From NCBI RefSeq assembly GCF_014201195.1, contig NZ_JACHDS010000001.1:2914001-2978000 (forward strand): DNA of 64,000 nt, in the 5' to 3' direction. The notes under the pieces were generated by a model. That model made no database searches. It was given only the letters and a program-made list of their open reading frames with translations, and was not told the DNA's origin. The stretch comes from Nocardiopsis mwathae (GTDB lineage: Bacteria > Actinomycetota > Actinomycetes > Streptosporangiales > Streptosporangiaceae). Of this stretch, positions 19,259 through 26,867 are shown piece by piece; within the stretch, counting starts at the first letter, position 1; every line of letters starts with the position of its first letter. Both the position numbers and the translations under genes were made by a program.

Positions 19259-21490
19259 ATGACTCCGCAGCCCGACCCCGACGAGGGGGTTCTCTTCGAG
19301 CTGCCGCGTGTCGGGGACGCGGCCGGGGCGAAGAGGACCACGAAGGCGAAACCGCCGAAGAAGCGCAGGCCCGCAGCCGACCTGCCGGTCGCCCGTGTCC
19401 TCGTGGACACCCCGCTGCCGCACCTCGACCGACTCTTCGACTACCGGGTGCCCGACACCATGGCGGAGTCGGCCGTGCCGGGGTGCAGGGTTCGGGTGTA
19501 CTTCAACGGGCAGCTCCTCGCCGGCTTCCTGATGGAGCGGGTGGCGGAGTCGGACTTCCAGGGCCGGCTCGCCTACCTGCATGACGTCGTCTCCAGCGAG
19601 GTGGTCCTCACACCGGAGATCGCGGAGCTGGCCCGCGCGGTGGCCGACCGCTACGCGGGCACGCTCAACGACGTGCTGCGCCTGGCCATCCCGCCCCGCC
19701 ACGCGCGCGTCGAGAAGGAGAAGCGGCCGGAGGAGCCCGGCCCGCCCGCCGAGGGCACCCCCGAGGACGATGCGGCGGCCGCGGGCACCGCGGAGACGGC
19801 CGCGCCGGACGCGGAGGCAGCGGCGGCGCCCGGTGAGGATGCGCCCGCCGACGCGCCGGAAGCCACCCCGGCGACAGCTCCCGCCGGTGCGGCGGACGCC
19901 TCGCCCGCCCCGGACCCCGGCCCCTGGAGCGACTACCCCACCGGCCCGTCGTTCCTCGCGGCGCTCCACGCCGGGGGCGCACCGCGGGCGGTGTGGACCG
20001 CGCTCCCCGGATCGGACTGGGCCGACGCGGTGGCGGTGGCCACCGCCACCGCCCTGGCTGCCGGGCGCGGCGTCGTGGTCGTCGTGCCGGACGGCCGCGA
20101 CGTCGCCACGGTGGACACCGCGCTCACCGCCCGCCTGGGGCCGGACCGCCACACCGCGCTCACCGCCGGCCTCGGCCCCGCCGAGCGGTACCGCCGATGG
20201 CTGTCGGTGCTGCGCGGCGAGGTCCGGGCCGTGGTGGGCACGCGCGCCGCGATGTTCGCGCCCGTCCGCGACCTGGGGCTGGTGGTGCTGTGGGACGACG
20301 GCGACGACGTCCACTGCGACCCGCATGCCCCCTACCCCCACGCCCGCACCGTGCTGTCGATGCGCGCGCACCGGGCCGGAGCGGCCGCGCTCATCGGCGG
20401 GTTCACCCGCACCACCGAGGCCACCCAGCTGGTCGAGTCGGGGTGGGCGCACCCCCTGGCCGCCGACCGGGCGACCGTGCGCGGCCGTGCCCCGCGTGTG
20501 CACGCCGCGGGGGACGATGCCGAGCTGGTGCGCGACGAGGCGGCGCGCGCGGCGCGGCTGCCCAGTCTGGCCCTGCGGATCGCCCGGGAGGCGGCGCAGA
20601 CCGGCCCGGTGCTCGTCCAGGTGCCGCGGCGCGGCTACCTCGTCTCCCTGGCCTGCGCGTCATGCCGGGCGCCCGCGCGCTGTGCCTCCTGCCAGGGACC
20701 GCTCGCGCTGCGCAGCGCCCACGCGATGCCGTACTGCCGCTGGTGCGGCCGCCTGTCCGGCGAGTGGCACTGCGGGATGTGCCGCCACGACCGGGTGCGC
20801 GCCAATGTCGTGGGGGCACGGCGCACGGCCGAGGAGCTGGGCCGGGCGTTCCCCGCGCTGACCGTCCGCACCTCGGGCCGCGACGAGGTGCTGGCGGAGG
20901 TCGACGACCGCCCCGCTCTGGTCGTGGCCACCCCGGGCGCCGAACCGGTGGCCGCGGGAGGCTACGCCGCCGCCCTGCTGCTGGACGGGTGGGCCCTGCT
21001 CGGCCGGGCCGACCTGCGGGCGGGCGAGGAGGCCCTGCGGCGCTGGCTGAACGCGGCCGCGCTGGTACGCCCCGCGGGCGACGGCGGCCGGGTGATCGTG
21101 CTGGCCGGAGCCGAACTCCCGGTCACCCAGGCCCTGATCCGCTGGGACCCGGCCTGGTTCGCGTCGCGGGAGCTCGCCGAACGCCGGGAGCTGGGTTTCC
21201 CTCCGGCGGTGGCGATGGCGTCGGTGACGGGCGAGGCATCCCACGTGCACGAGCTGCTGAACGGCCTCGACCTGCCGGAATCCGCCGAACTCCTCGGCCC
21301 GGTCCCGGTCACCGCCGGCCCGGACTCCGAACGCGCCGGCACCGGACAGGTCGAACGCGCCCTCCTGCGCGTCCCCCGTGCCGACACGCCGGCCCTGACG
21401 GCCGCCCTGAAGGCGGCGGCGTCCGCCCGCAGCGCCCGTAAGGACGACCACCTCGCCCAGATCCGGGTGGACCCCCTGCACGTGGTGTGA
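19259..21490 (+). CDS. priA: Primosomal protein N' (PriA), actinobacterial ATPase-lacking form
   Basis: A replication-restart protein that binds branched DNA. The N-terminal 3'-DNA-binding domain shows VARVLVDTPLPHLDRLFDYR and PGCRVRVYFNGQLLAGF. An acidic, Ala/Pro-rich insert of about 65 residues (about 155-220) follows. The helicase region is degenerate: where a Walker A GxxGxGKT is expected the protein reads ALPGSDWADAVAV, and the DEEH-type motif is LWDDGDDVHCD. The zinc-binding cysteine pairs (CASC, CASC, CRWC, CGMC) are all present. Loss of helicase motifs is the known state for actinobacterial PriA, so it probably acts without ATP hydrolysis. ATG 19259 directly follows a GTG that could also serve. 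Confidence 0.92.
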   Translation: MTPQPDPDEGVLFELPRVGDAAGAKRTTKAKPPKKRRPAADLPVARVLVDTPLPHLDRLFDYRVPDTMAESAVPGCRVRVYFNGQLLAGFLMERVAESDFQGRLAYLHDVVSSEVVLTPEIAELARAVADRYAGTLNDVLRLAIPPRHARVEKEKRPEEPGPPAEGTPEDDAAAAGTAETAAPDAEAAAAPGEDAPADAPEATPATAPAGAADASPAPDPGPWSDYPTGPSFLAALHAGGAPRAVWTALPGSDWADAVAVATATALAAGRGVVVVVPDGRDVATVDTALTARLGPDRHTALTAGLGPAERYRRWLSVLRGEVRAVVGTRAAMFAPVRDLGLVVLWDDGDDVHCDPHAPYPHARTVLSMRAHRAGAAALIGGFTRTTEATQLVESGWAHPLAADRATVRGRAPRVHAAGDDAELVRDEAARAARLPSLALRIAREAAQTGPVLVQVPRRGYLVSLACASCRAPARCASCQGPLALRSAHAMPYCRWCGRLSGEWHCGMCRHDRVRANVVGARRTAEELGRAFPALTVRTSGRDEVLAEVDDRPALVVATPGAEPVAAGGYAAALLLDGWALLGRADLRAGEEALRRWLNAAALVRPAGDGGRVIVLAGAELPVTQALIRWDPAWFASRELAERRELGFPPAVAMASVTGEASHVHELLNGLDLPESAELLGPVPVTAGPDSERAGTGQVERALLRVPRADTPALTAALKAAASARSARKDDHLAQIRVDPLHVV

Positions 21491-21498
21491 GGCTACCT

Positions 21499-21894
21499 TC
21501 AGATCGCCAGATCGACCCTGCAGTGGGAGACCGCTGTTCGTGCCAACCTTGCGTCCGCTGTCACCAGCTCTGCCCCCTTCGTCGCAGCCAGCACAACGTA
21601 GGCCGCGTCATATGCGCTGATTGACGAGCGCAGCTGCCACATCGTCCAAAGAAGTGAATCCAGTGGAACGGTGGTGATTCCAAGCTGGGGCAGACGACTC
21701 ACGGCGTGCGAGGCGACCTGCTCGTCGATTTTCCGTCCCAGCGTCAACCCGCGGATGGCAGAGAAGACCTCCGCCTTCACATGCTCGGGGGCATACCACT
21801 GCGTGTCCCTGCCGAGAGCCGCTCGCGCCTTGCGTCCACGCTGGTCGCTGTAGACGAGCAGGTTGGTGATCACGGATGCGTCAGCGACGATCAC
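21499..21894 (-). CDS. PIN-domain toxin, VapC type
   Basis: A 131-residue PIN-fold ribonuclease. The acidic metal-binding residues are visible: MIVADASVITNLLV (Asp 5), KAEVFSAIRGL (Glu), AYDAAYVVLAATKGAELVTA (Asp) and the final ADARLA (Asp). The partner upstream gene overlaps it by 4 bases, the usual antitoxin-first layout, so the two form a type II toxin-antitoxin module. Base composition is visibly less GC-rich than priA, suggesting later acquisition. The RNA target is unknown. Confidence 0.88.
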   Translation of the reverse strand: MIVADASVITNLLVYSDQRGRKARAALGRDTQWYAPEHVKAEVFSAIRGLTLGRKIDEQVASHAVSRLPQLGITTVPLDSLLWTMWQLRSSISAYDAAYVVLAATKGAELVTADARLARTAVSHCRVDLAI

Positions 21895-22184
21895 GCTGCT
21901 CCGCCCTTCTCCTGGAATCCCCCGTTCGAGAAGCCCATGTCCTCGTCGGGCCGGCTCGCCCTGATCAGGTCAGCAGCGTCCGGAGCATCCGGCCCGGCTC
22001 CCCCGCCCTCAGCGAGTTCGGCCTCGATGTCCGCCAGAATCTGACGGTTGCCGATGAACTTCACCTGTTGCTCGATCACGGCGAGGAGATACGCCTGCAA
22101 CGACTTCCCTTGCTCTCGCGCCTCACGCATCAGAGCGTCGCGAGATTCCTCGGGCACACCGCGGATTGTTAGTACTACGCTCAT
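21891..22184 (-). CDS. Ribbon-helix-helix antitoxin partner of the PIN toxin
   Basis: A 97-residue protein with an N-terminal FitA/VapB-like ribbon-helix-helix: SVVLTIRGVPEESRDALMRE then AREQGKSLQAYLLAVIEQQV. A Gly/Asp-rich tail follows, which would wrap the toxin. Its stop overlaps the toxin ATG (ATGA), implying coupled translation. The ATG lies directly on a 19-bp palindrome (22184-22202), so it probably represses its own promoter with the toxin as co-repressor, and the message may be leaderless. Confidence 0.85.
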   Translation of the reverse strand: MSVVLTIRGVPEESRDALMREAREQGKSLQAYLLAVIEQQVKFIGNRQILADIEAELAEGGGAGPDAPDAADLIRASRPDEDMGFSNGGFQEKGGAA

Positions 22185-22202
22185 GACTACATAATGCAGT
22201 CA
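22184..22202. promoter_or_regulatory. Palindromic autoregulatory operator of the toxin-antitoxin module
   Basis: TGACTACAT-A-ATGCAGTCA: 9-base arms with a single mismatch around one centre base. Its left end touches the antitoxin start codon. On the minus strand CATTAT lies 6 bases before the ATG and resembles a -10 box, which would give a leaderless transcript. Placement over promoter and start is typical of RHH antitoxin operators. Confidence 0.55.
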
Positions 22203-22330
22203 CATCGACGTCAAAATCCAGTCGTTTCCCTGACTCATTCCTAGCACCCGACGCCGAAGTCCGCCGTCCGCTGTTCGAGCGCGGGCGGATGACCCCACGG
22301 GCGACGCCCCGGCGTGCCCGCGCGTCCTCA

Positions 22331-23101
22331 CTACCGGCGGCCGAGGCCGGCCGGGATGCCGGTGCCGCGCCCCGCGACGTCCTCGTCCGGGTAGGGCCAC
22401 CAGGCGAGGTCGGCGAGGCCGGGGTCGAGCAGGGTGAACGCACCGAAGGCGGACCGGGCGCGTCCGCCGTCACCGGCGCCCGCGGAATCGGGTGGCAGGG
22501 CCAGCGCCAGGAACCCGCCGGGACACATGGCGGCGTGGAGGGCGTCGACGAGCCCGGCGGCCGGTGCGCCGCCGTCCTCCGGTGGCGCGGTGTCCACCAG
22601 GAAGAACGCGGCGGGCTCGCCGAAGTCGACGAGCCCGCGCAGGTCCAGCAGTGAGATGAGGGAGGCCGGGTCCGGCCGGTGGACCGCGGCCACGGAGACG
22701 GCCGCGTCCCCGGCCGCCCCGCACCCCCGTATCGGCACCGTGGATCCGGTTTCGACGTAGACGACCCGGGCGTCCGGCGCGTGCTCGTGCACGGCGCCGC
22801 CGATGCCGTCGTCGGCCGGCAGCCGGGAGCCGATGTCGACGAACTGGCGGATCCCCGCGTCGGCCGCGAGGTACCCGGCCGCGCGCCGGAGGAAGCCCCG
22901 CTTGGCGCGGGTGACCTCGGGAGGCTCGGCCGAGCCGGGTGCGGTGGGGCGTGCTGCGGCCCCCTGGTCCGCCGCGGACGGCGCATCCCCGTCCGCTCCG
23001 CGGCGCAGCCGGTGCTCGTCGATGCGGATCACGCGCGGGGGCGGCACATCGATCGCCGGTGGATCCTCGACGATGTGCAGTGCCCGCCGCTCGTCAGTCA
23101 C
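22331..23101 (-). CDS. Degenerate SAM-dependent methyltransferase-like protein (Methyltransf_19/DUF574 type)
   Basis: A 256-residue protein resembling the actinobacterial DUF574 methyltransferase family. RAKRGFLRRAAGYLAADAGI and RQFVDIGSRLPADDG (motif I region) match well, as do HAPDARVVYVE and a late LLDPGLADLAWWPYPD. The usual acidic motif II (YVDNDPxxxxHARAL) reads YVETGSTVPIRGCGA, so the SAM-binding aspartates look lost and catalysis is doubtful. GTG 23101 is chosen for the GGAG 9 bases upstream; frames further up are Arg/Pro-rich. It lies about 195 bases downstream of the SufS-like gene on the same strand. Confidence 0.65.
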   Translation of the reverse strand: MTDERRALHIVEDPPAIDVPPPRVIRIDEHRLRRGADGDAPSAADQGAAARPTAPGSAEPPEVTRAKRGFLRRAAGYLAADAGIRQFVDIGSRLPADDGIGGAVHEHAPDARVVYVETGSTVPIRGCGAAGDAAVSVAAVHRPDPASLISLLDLRGLVDFGEPAAFFLVDTAPPEDGGAPAAGLVDALHAAMCPGGFLALALPPDSAGAGDGGRARSAFGAFTLLDPGLADLAWWPYPDEDVAGRGTGIPAGLGRR

Positions 23102-23295
23102 GATCGCGTTCTCCGAACCCTCGGCCGGTGCCTGGGCGCGCGGAGCGGGGGGCGCGGATCGTGTCCTTGGCCCCCGGGTCACCGCCGCCGTGTCGTTAGC
23201 GCCCGATGGTATCGCGTGTGAGCTATCTCATTCACCCGACGCACGTCCACACCCTCGGCCCCGTCGTGCCCTTGACGCCGGGGACCCGAGGCATC

Positions 23296-24675
23296 TCACC
23301 GCAGTGCCCGGGGGTCGGGCACCGGTACGACACGGCCGTCGTCCTCGCGGTACTCCCAGCCCGGGCCCTGCGCGGCCAGCCGGGCGACGGCTTCGACCAG
23401 CCGGTCGACATGCTCCTCGGTGGTGCCCAGCCCGAGGCTCGCGCGCACCGCCTGGTCGTGCCCTTCGGGCAGCAGGTGGCGGGTGAGCAGGTGGGCGCAG
23501 AATAGCCCGTCGCGCACCCCGATCCCGTACTCGGCGGACAGCGCGGCGGCCACCAGGTCGGCGGGCAGCCCGTCGACCACGAAGGACACGATGCCCACGC
23601 GCGGGTGGTCGGCGTCCCACAGGGCGAGGTCGCGCACCCCCTCGGTCTCCGCGAGCCCCGCCCGCAGTCGGCCCAGGAGCGCCTGCTCCCGCGCGTGCAG
23701 CCGCTCCTGCCCGGCCTCGGTGAGGACGTCGCAGGCCGCGGCGAGCGCCACCGCGCCCAGCACGTTGGGGCTGCCCGCCTCGTGCCGCGCGGGCAGGTCG
23801 TTCCACCGCACGTCGTGTTCGGTGACGCTGCCGGTGGCGCCGCCACCCGCCAGGTAGGGGGTGGCGGCCTGCAGCCAGTCGGTGCGCCCGGCGAGAACGC
23901 CCGCCCCGAACGGAGCGTAGAGCTTGTGCCCGGAGAAGGCGACGTAGTCGGCACCTGTGGCGGCGAGGCTGAACGCGCGGTGCGGGACGAGCTGGGCGGC
24001 GTCGACGACGATGCGCGCACCGGCGGTGTGCGCGACGGCGGTCAGCTCCTCGATCGGCCAGATCTCGCCGGTGACGTTGGAGGCGCCGGTCACGCACAGC
24101 AGGCGCGGCCCTTCGGGGGCGGTGCGCAGGGCCTCGCGGGCCGCCGCCACGGCGGCGGACGGGCTGTGCGGCAGCGGCAGGCGGATGACCTGGCCCGCCC
24201 TGCTCCCCCGGTGCTGCCAGGGCAGCAGGCTGGCGTGGTGCTCGGCGGAGAAGACGACGACCGTGCAGTCCCGGGGGACCGAGCGGGCGAGCAGGTTCAG
24301 GGCGTCGGTGGTGCCGCGGACGAACACCACGGCGTCGTTGTGGCGCGCCCCGACGAATCGGGCCACCGACCGGCGCGCCTGCTCGTAGGCGTCGGTGCTG
24401 ACCTGCGAGTGGTATCCGGCCCCCCGGTGCACGCTGGCGTAGTAGGGCAGGGCGGCGTCCAGGACCTCGCGCACCGCCGTGAGGCAGGGGGCGCTGGCGG
24501 CGTAGTCGAAGTTGGCGTAGGTGGCGCGCTCGCCGGTGACCAGGGGGATGCGGACGTCGGCTCCGACCACACCCACACCGGGTCCGGCGGTGGCGGGGCC
24601 GACGGCCGACGCGGCGCGGGCGGCCGGGTCACAGGCGGCGGGGCGGGTGGACGGGGTGGCGGTGACAGCGGTCAT
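23296..24675 (-). CDS. Class V aminotransferase-fold enzyme, SufS/cysteine-desulfurase-like
   Basis: A 459-residue PLP enzyme. Visible features: YANFDYAASAPCLTAVREVL near residue 55, SVHRGAGYHSQVSTDAYEQA, EHHASLLPW with the PLP-stacking histidine, VDAAQLVPH, the PLP lysine in SGHKLYAPFGAGV, and a C-terminal VRDGLFCAHLL whose cysteine aligns with the active-site Cys of SufS. A cysteine desulfurase or related C-S lyase is therefore plausible. ATG 24675 has AGGAGGAG 5 bases upstream. The SAM-IV riboswitch in its leader ties it to sulfur/methionine metabolism. A substrate cannot be assigned from sequence alone. Confidence 0.8.
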   Translation of the reverse strand: MTAVTATPSTRPAACDPAARAASAVGPATAGPGVGVVGADVRIPLVTGERATYANFDYAASAPCLTAVREVLDAALPYYASVHRGAGYHSQVSTDAYEQARRSVARFVGARHNDAVVFVRGTTDALNLLARSVPRDCTVVVFSAEHHASLLPWQHRGSRAGQVIRLPLPHSPSAAVAAAREALRTAPEGPRLLCVTGASNVTGEIWPIEELTAVAHTAGARIVVDAAQLVPHRAFSLAATGADYVAFSGHKLYAPFGAGVLAGRTDWLQAATPYLAGGGATGSVTEHDVRWNDLPARHEAGSPNVLGAVALAAACDVLTEAGQERLHAREQALLGRLRAGLAETEGVRDLALWDADHPRVGIVSFVVDGLPADLVAAALSAEYGIGVRDGLFCAHLLTRHLLPEGHDQAVRASLGLGTTEEHVDRLVEAVARLAAQGPGWEYREDDGRVVPVPDPRALR

Positions 24676-24715
24676 CGTGGCTCCTCCTGGGGCCGTCAGG
24701 GACCCCGGGGAGCAT

Positions 24716-24736
24716 GGCGGCGCATACGGCGCCGCC
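24716..24736 (-). promoter_or_regulatory. Leader hairpin between SAM-IV aptamer and start codon
   Basis: Perfect 8-bp arms GGCGGCGC (24716-24723) and GCGCCGCC (24729-24736) around a 5-base loop, 41 bases upstream of the SufS-like ATG. No T-run follows. It may be part of the riboswitch expression platform. Confidence 0.45.
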
Positions 24737-24795
24737 GTGGTCCGAACCCGGTGGGGTCCGCGCTTGCCTGACACGTGTACGGAATGCGGTCGTGT

Positions 24796-24886
24796 CTCGA
24801 CCTGGTCCTCACCCGGGGCACCCCACCGCGGAAGGAGGGTTGCCGGCCAGCAAGCCGGGGCTTGACGCTGGCGCTCATGACCTGCC
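24796..24886 (-). promoter_or_regulatory. SAM-IV riboswitch
   Basis: The minus strand carries the conserved SAM-IV core in order: GGTCATGAGCGCCAGCGTC, AAGCCCCGGCTTGCTGGCC, GGCAACCCTCC, CCGCGGTGGGGTGCCCCGGG, then TGAGGACCAGG, whose GACC can close the first helix with the initial GGTC. SAM-IV aptamers occur mainly in actinobacteria and repress sulfur-metabolism genes when S-adenosylmethionine is abundant. The only downstream gene in reach is the SufS-like enzyme. Confidence 0.88.
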
Positions 24887-24890
24887 AGGC

Positions 24891-24896
24891 ACTATA
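24891..24896 (-). promoter_or_regulatory. -10 box for the SAM-IV leader
   Basis: TATAGT on the minus strand ends 4 bases before the aptamer's first conserved bases. Transcription would begin right at the aptamer. No good -35 hexamer is seen at the expected distance. Confidence 0.5.
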
Positions 24897-25147
24897 GCGC
24901 ACTCGCACAGCGCCCGTACCGGCCCCTCCCTCTCTTGCCGGATCCGCCGATCCGGCGGCCGCAACCGCCCCCGGCGTCCGATGCCCGACCCGGTCGGCGG
25001 CGAGCGTTGACAACGCGGCACACTCATCGGAGATACTGAGGGCGACTGCCCTCCCGCTGTGGACGTCGGGTCCGCCCTGCCGTCCTGCCAGGCGAGAGAC
25101 TCCAGCACAACCGGGGTTTCCGCCTGCCCACCGGAGGGATTTCCACC

Positions 25148-25513
25148 GTGCACGAACGCGATCGGCTGCAGCGCCTCCTCGACGATCCCGAGGTCGTCCT
25201 CGTCTCCGGCTACGCCCGTCTCCCCGACTCGGTGGCGAGCCACTCCCAGTACGAACGGCTCGGCGTCGTGCTCGCCGTGCACCTGGCCGACGGCCGGATC
25301 GTCGCCGCCGACACCACTCTCCTCACCGATCTGGCCAAGGAGTTCTTCCGCGTGCTGGTCGAGGGGTTGTCGGTCCGCGACGACATCGCCGAGATCGTCG
25401 AACGCGTTCAGACCCGCTACGCCGGGCAGTCCGGGGCCGCCCTGACCACGGCCCTGCGCCGCTGCCTGGAGACCTACCACCAGCTCCGCGAGTCCCGAGC
25501 GGCCGCGCGGTAG
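25148..25513 (+). CDS. DUF3870-family protein
   Basis: A 121-residue soluble protein of the DUF3870 type. It has VVLVSGYARLPDSVASHSQY, then LGVVLAVHLADGRIVAADTT, LLTDLAKEFFRVLVEGLSV and a terminal helix ALRRCLETYHQL. GTG 25148 has GGAGGG 9 bases upstream. Family members are often seen near amino-acid or acyl-CoA catabolism genes, and the CaiB/acyl-CoA dehydrogenase pair follows after 64 bases, so it may be co-expressed. Biochemical function is unknown. Confidence 0.75.
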   Translation: MHERDRLQRLLDDPEVVLVSGYARLPDSVASHSQYERLGVVLAVHLADGRIVAADTTLLTDLAKEFFRVLVEGLSVRDDIAEIVERVQTRYAGQSGAALTTALRRCLETYHQLRESRAAAR

Positions 25514-25577
25514 CGGCTCGGTGGGATGCGCGACACGCACTCGACACGGACACGACACGGAAGGGACGCCGCCGACA

Positions 25578-26867
25578 GTGGACACACCGACTCCGGCCAG
25601 CGACCGCCCGGCCCGGCCACTGGCGGGCGTGCGGGTGGCCGACCTGTCCCGGGTCCTGGCCGGGCCCTACGCCACGATGCTCCTGGCCGACCTCGGCGCC
25701 GAGGTCGTCAAGGTCGAACACCCCGAGCTCGGGGACGACACCCGCTCCTGGGGCCCGCCGTGGGCGGGGGGCGAGTCCGCCTACTATCTCTCGGTCAACC
25801 GGGGCAAGCGGAGTCTCGCCGTCGACCTGAAGGACGAGGAGGGGTTGACGGCCGTCCGCGAGCTGTGCGCCCGCGCCGACGTGGTGATCCAGAACTTCCG
25901 CCCCGGCGTGATCGAGCGCCTGGGCCTGGACCACGCCGCGGTCTCCGCCCGCAACCCCGCCGTCGTGTACTGCTCCATCACCGGTTTCGGCCCCGAGCAC
26001 GCGCCCGAGGGGCGTCCCGGCTTCGACATCATCGTGCAGGCGGAGAGCGGCCTGATGGCGGCCACCGGTGAACCCGGCGGGGCGCCCTGCAAGGTCGGGG
26101 TCGCCATGACCGACGTGCTCACCGGGCTGAACGCGGCGGTGGCGATCCTCGGCGCCCTGCTGCGCGCCCGCACCACCGGCGTCGGCGAGCACATCACCGC
26201 TTCGCTCGTCAACTCGGCGCTCTCCAGCCTGGTCAACCTCACCCAGCAGGCGCTGGTGACCGGTGAGGACCCGCCGCGCCTGGGCAACGCCCACTCCACG
26301 ATCGTGCCCTACCAGGCGTTCCCGACCGCGGACGCCGACATCGTCATCGCCGCCGGGAACGACGCGCTGTACCGCAGGCTGTGCGCCGCGCTGGACCGCG
26401 CCGACCTGGCCGAGGACCCCCGCTACGCCACCAACCCCCAGCGTGTGGCGCACCGCGCGGAGCTGGTCGCCGAGATCGGCGCGACGCTGCGCGCCCGCCC
26501 CTCGGAAGAGTGGGTGAAGCTCCTGCTGGCCGCCGGGGTGCCCGTCGGCAAGGTACGCGGCGTCCTGGACGCGATCCGCAGCGCCGAGGCGGCCGGGGAC
26601 GACGTGCTGCTGGGCGTCGACCACCCGGTGGCCGGACCGATGGAGCAGATCCGGGCCGGCTTCCGGCTGGAGTCGACCCCGGCGGGCACCGGAGCCGGCG
26701 GCCCGCTCCTGCCTCCGCCGCTGCTCGGCCAGCATTCGGTCGAGGTGCTGCGCGAGCTGGCGGTACCCGAGGACCGCATCGGCGCCCTGCTCGAACGCGG
26801 CGCCGTGCATCAGTCAACCGCTTCCGGCACCGGGATCGGAACGATCGGAAAGGACGTCCCCCGATGA
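25578..26867 (+). CDS. CaiB/BaiF family CoA-transferase (class III), probably glutarate-related
   Basis: A 429-residue formyl-CoA-transferase-fold enzyme that moves CoA between acyl groups. It shows PLAGVRVADLSRVLAGPYAT, LADLGAEVVKVEHPELGD, NFRPGVIERLGL, and PGFDIIVQAESGLMAATGEP with the catalytic aspartate that forms the acyl anhydride. GTG 25578 gives the normal N-terminus. The stop overlaps the ATG of the next gene, a glutaryl-CoA dehydrogenase-like enzyme, so translation is coupled. That pairing parallels the succinyl-CoA:glutarate CoA-transferase (SUGCT) step, so glutarate is the most likely acceptor. Confidence 0.88.
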   Translation: MDTPTPASDRPARPLAGVRVADLSRVLAGPYATMLLADLGAEVVKVEHPELGDDTRSWGPPWAGGESAYYLSVNRGKRSLAVDLKDEEGLTAVRELCARADVVIQNFRPGVIERLGLDHAAVSARNPAVVYCSITGFGPEHAPEGRPGFDIIVQAESGLMAATGEPGGAPCKVGVAMTDVLTGLNAAVAILGALLRARTTGVGEHITASLVNSALSSLVNLTQQALVTGEDPPRLGNAHSTIVPYQAFPTADADIVIAAGNDALYRRLCAALDRADLAEDPRYATNPQRVAHRAELVAEIGATLRARPSEEWVKLLLAAGVPVGKVRGVLDAIRSAEAAGDDVLLGVDHPVAGPMEQIRAGFRLESTPAGTGAGGPLLPPPLLGQHSVEVLRELAVPEDRIGALLERGAVHQSTASGTGIGTIGKDVPR

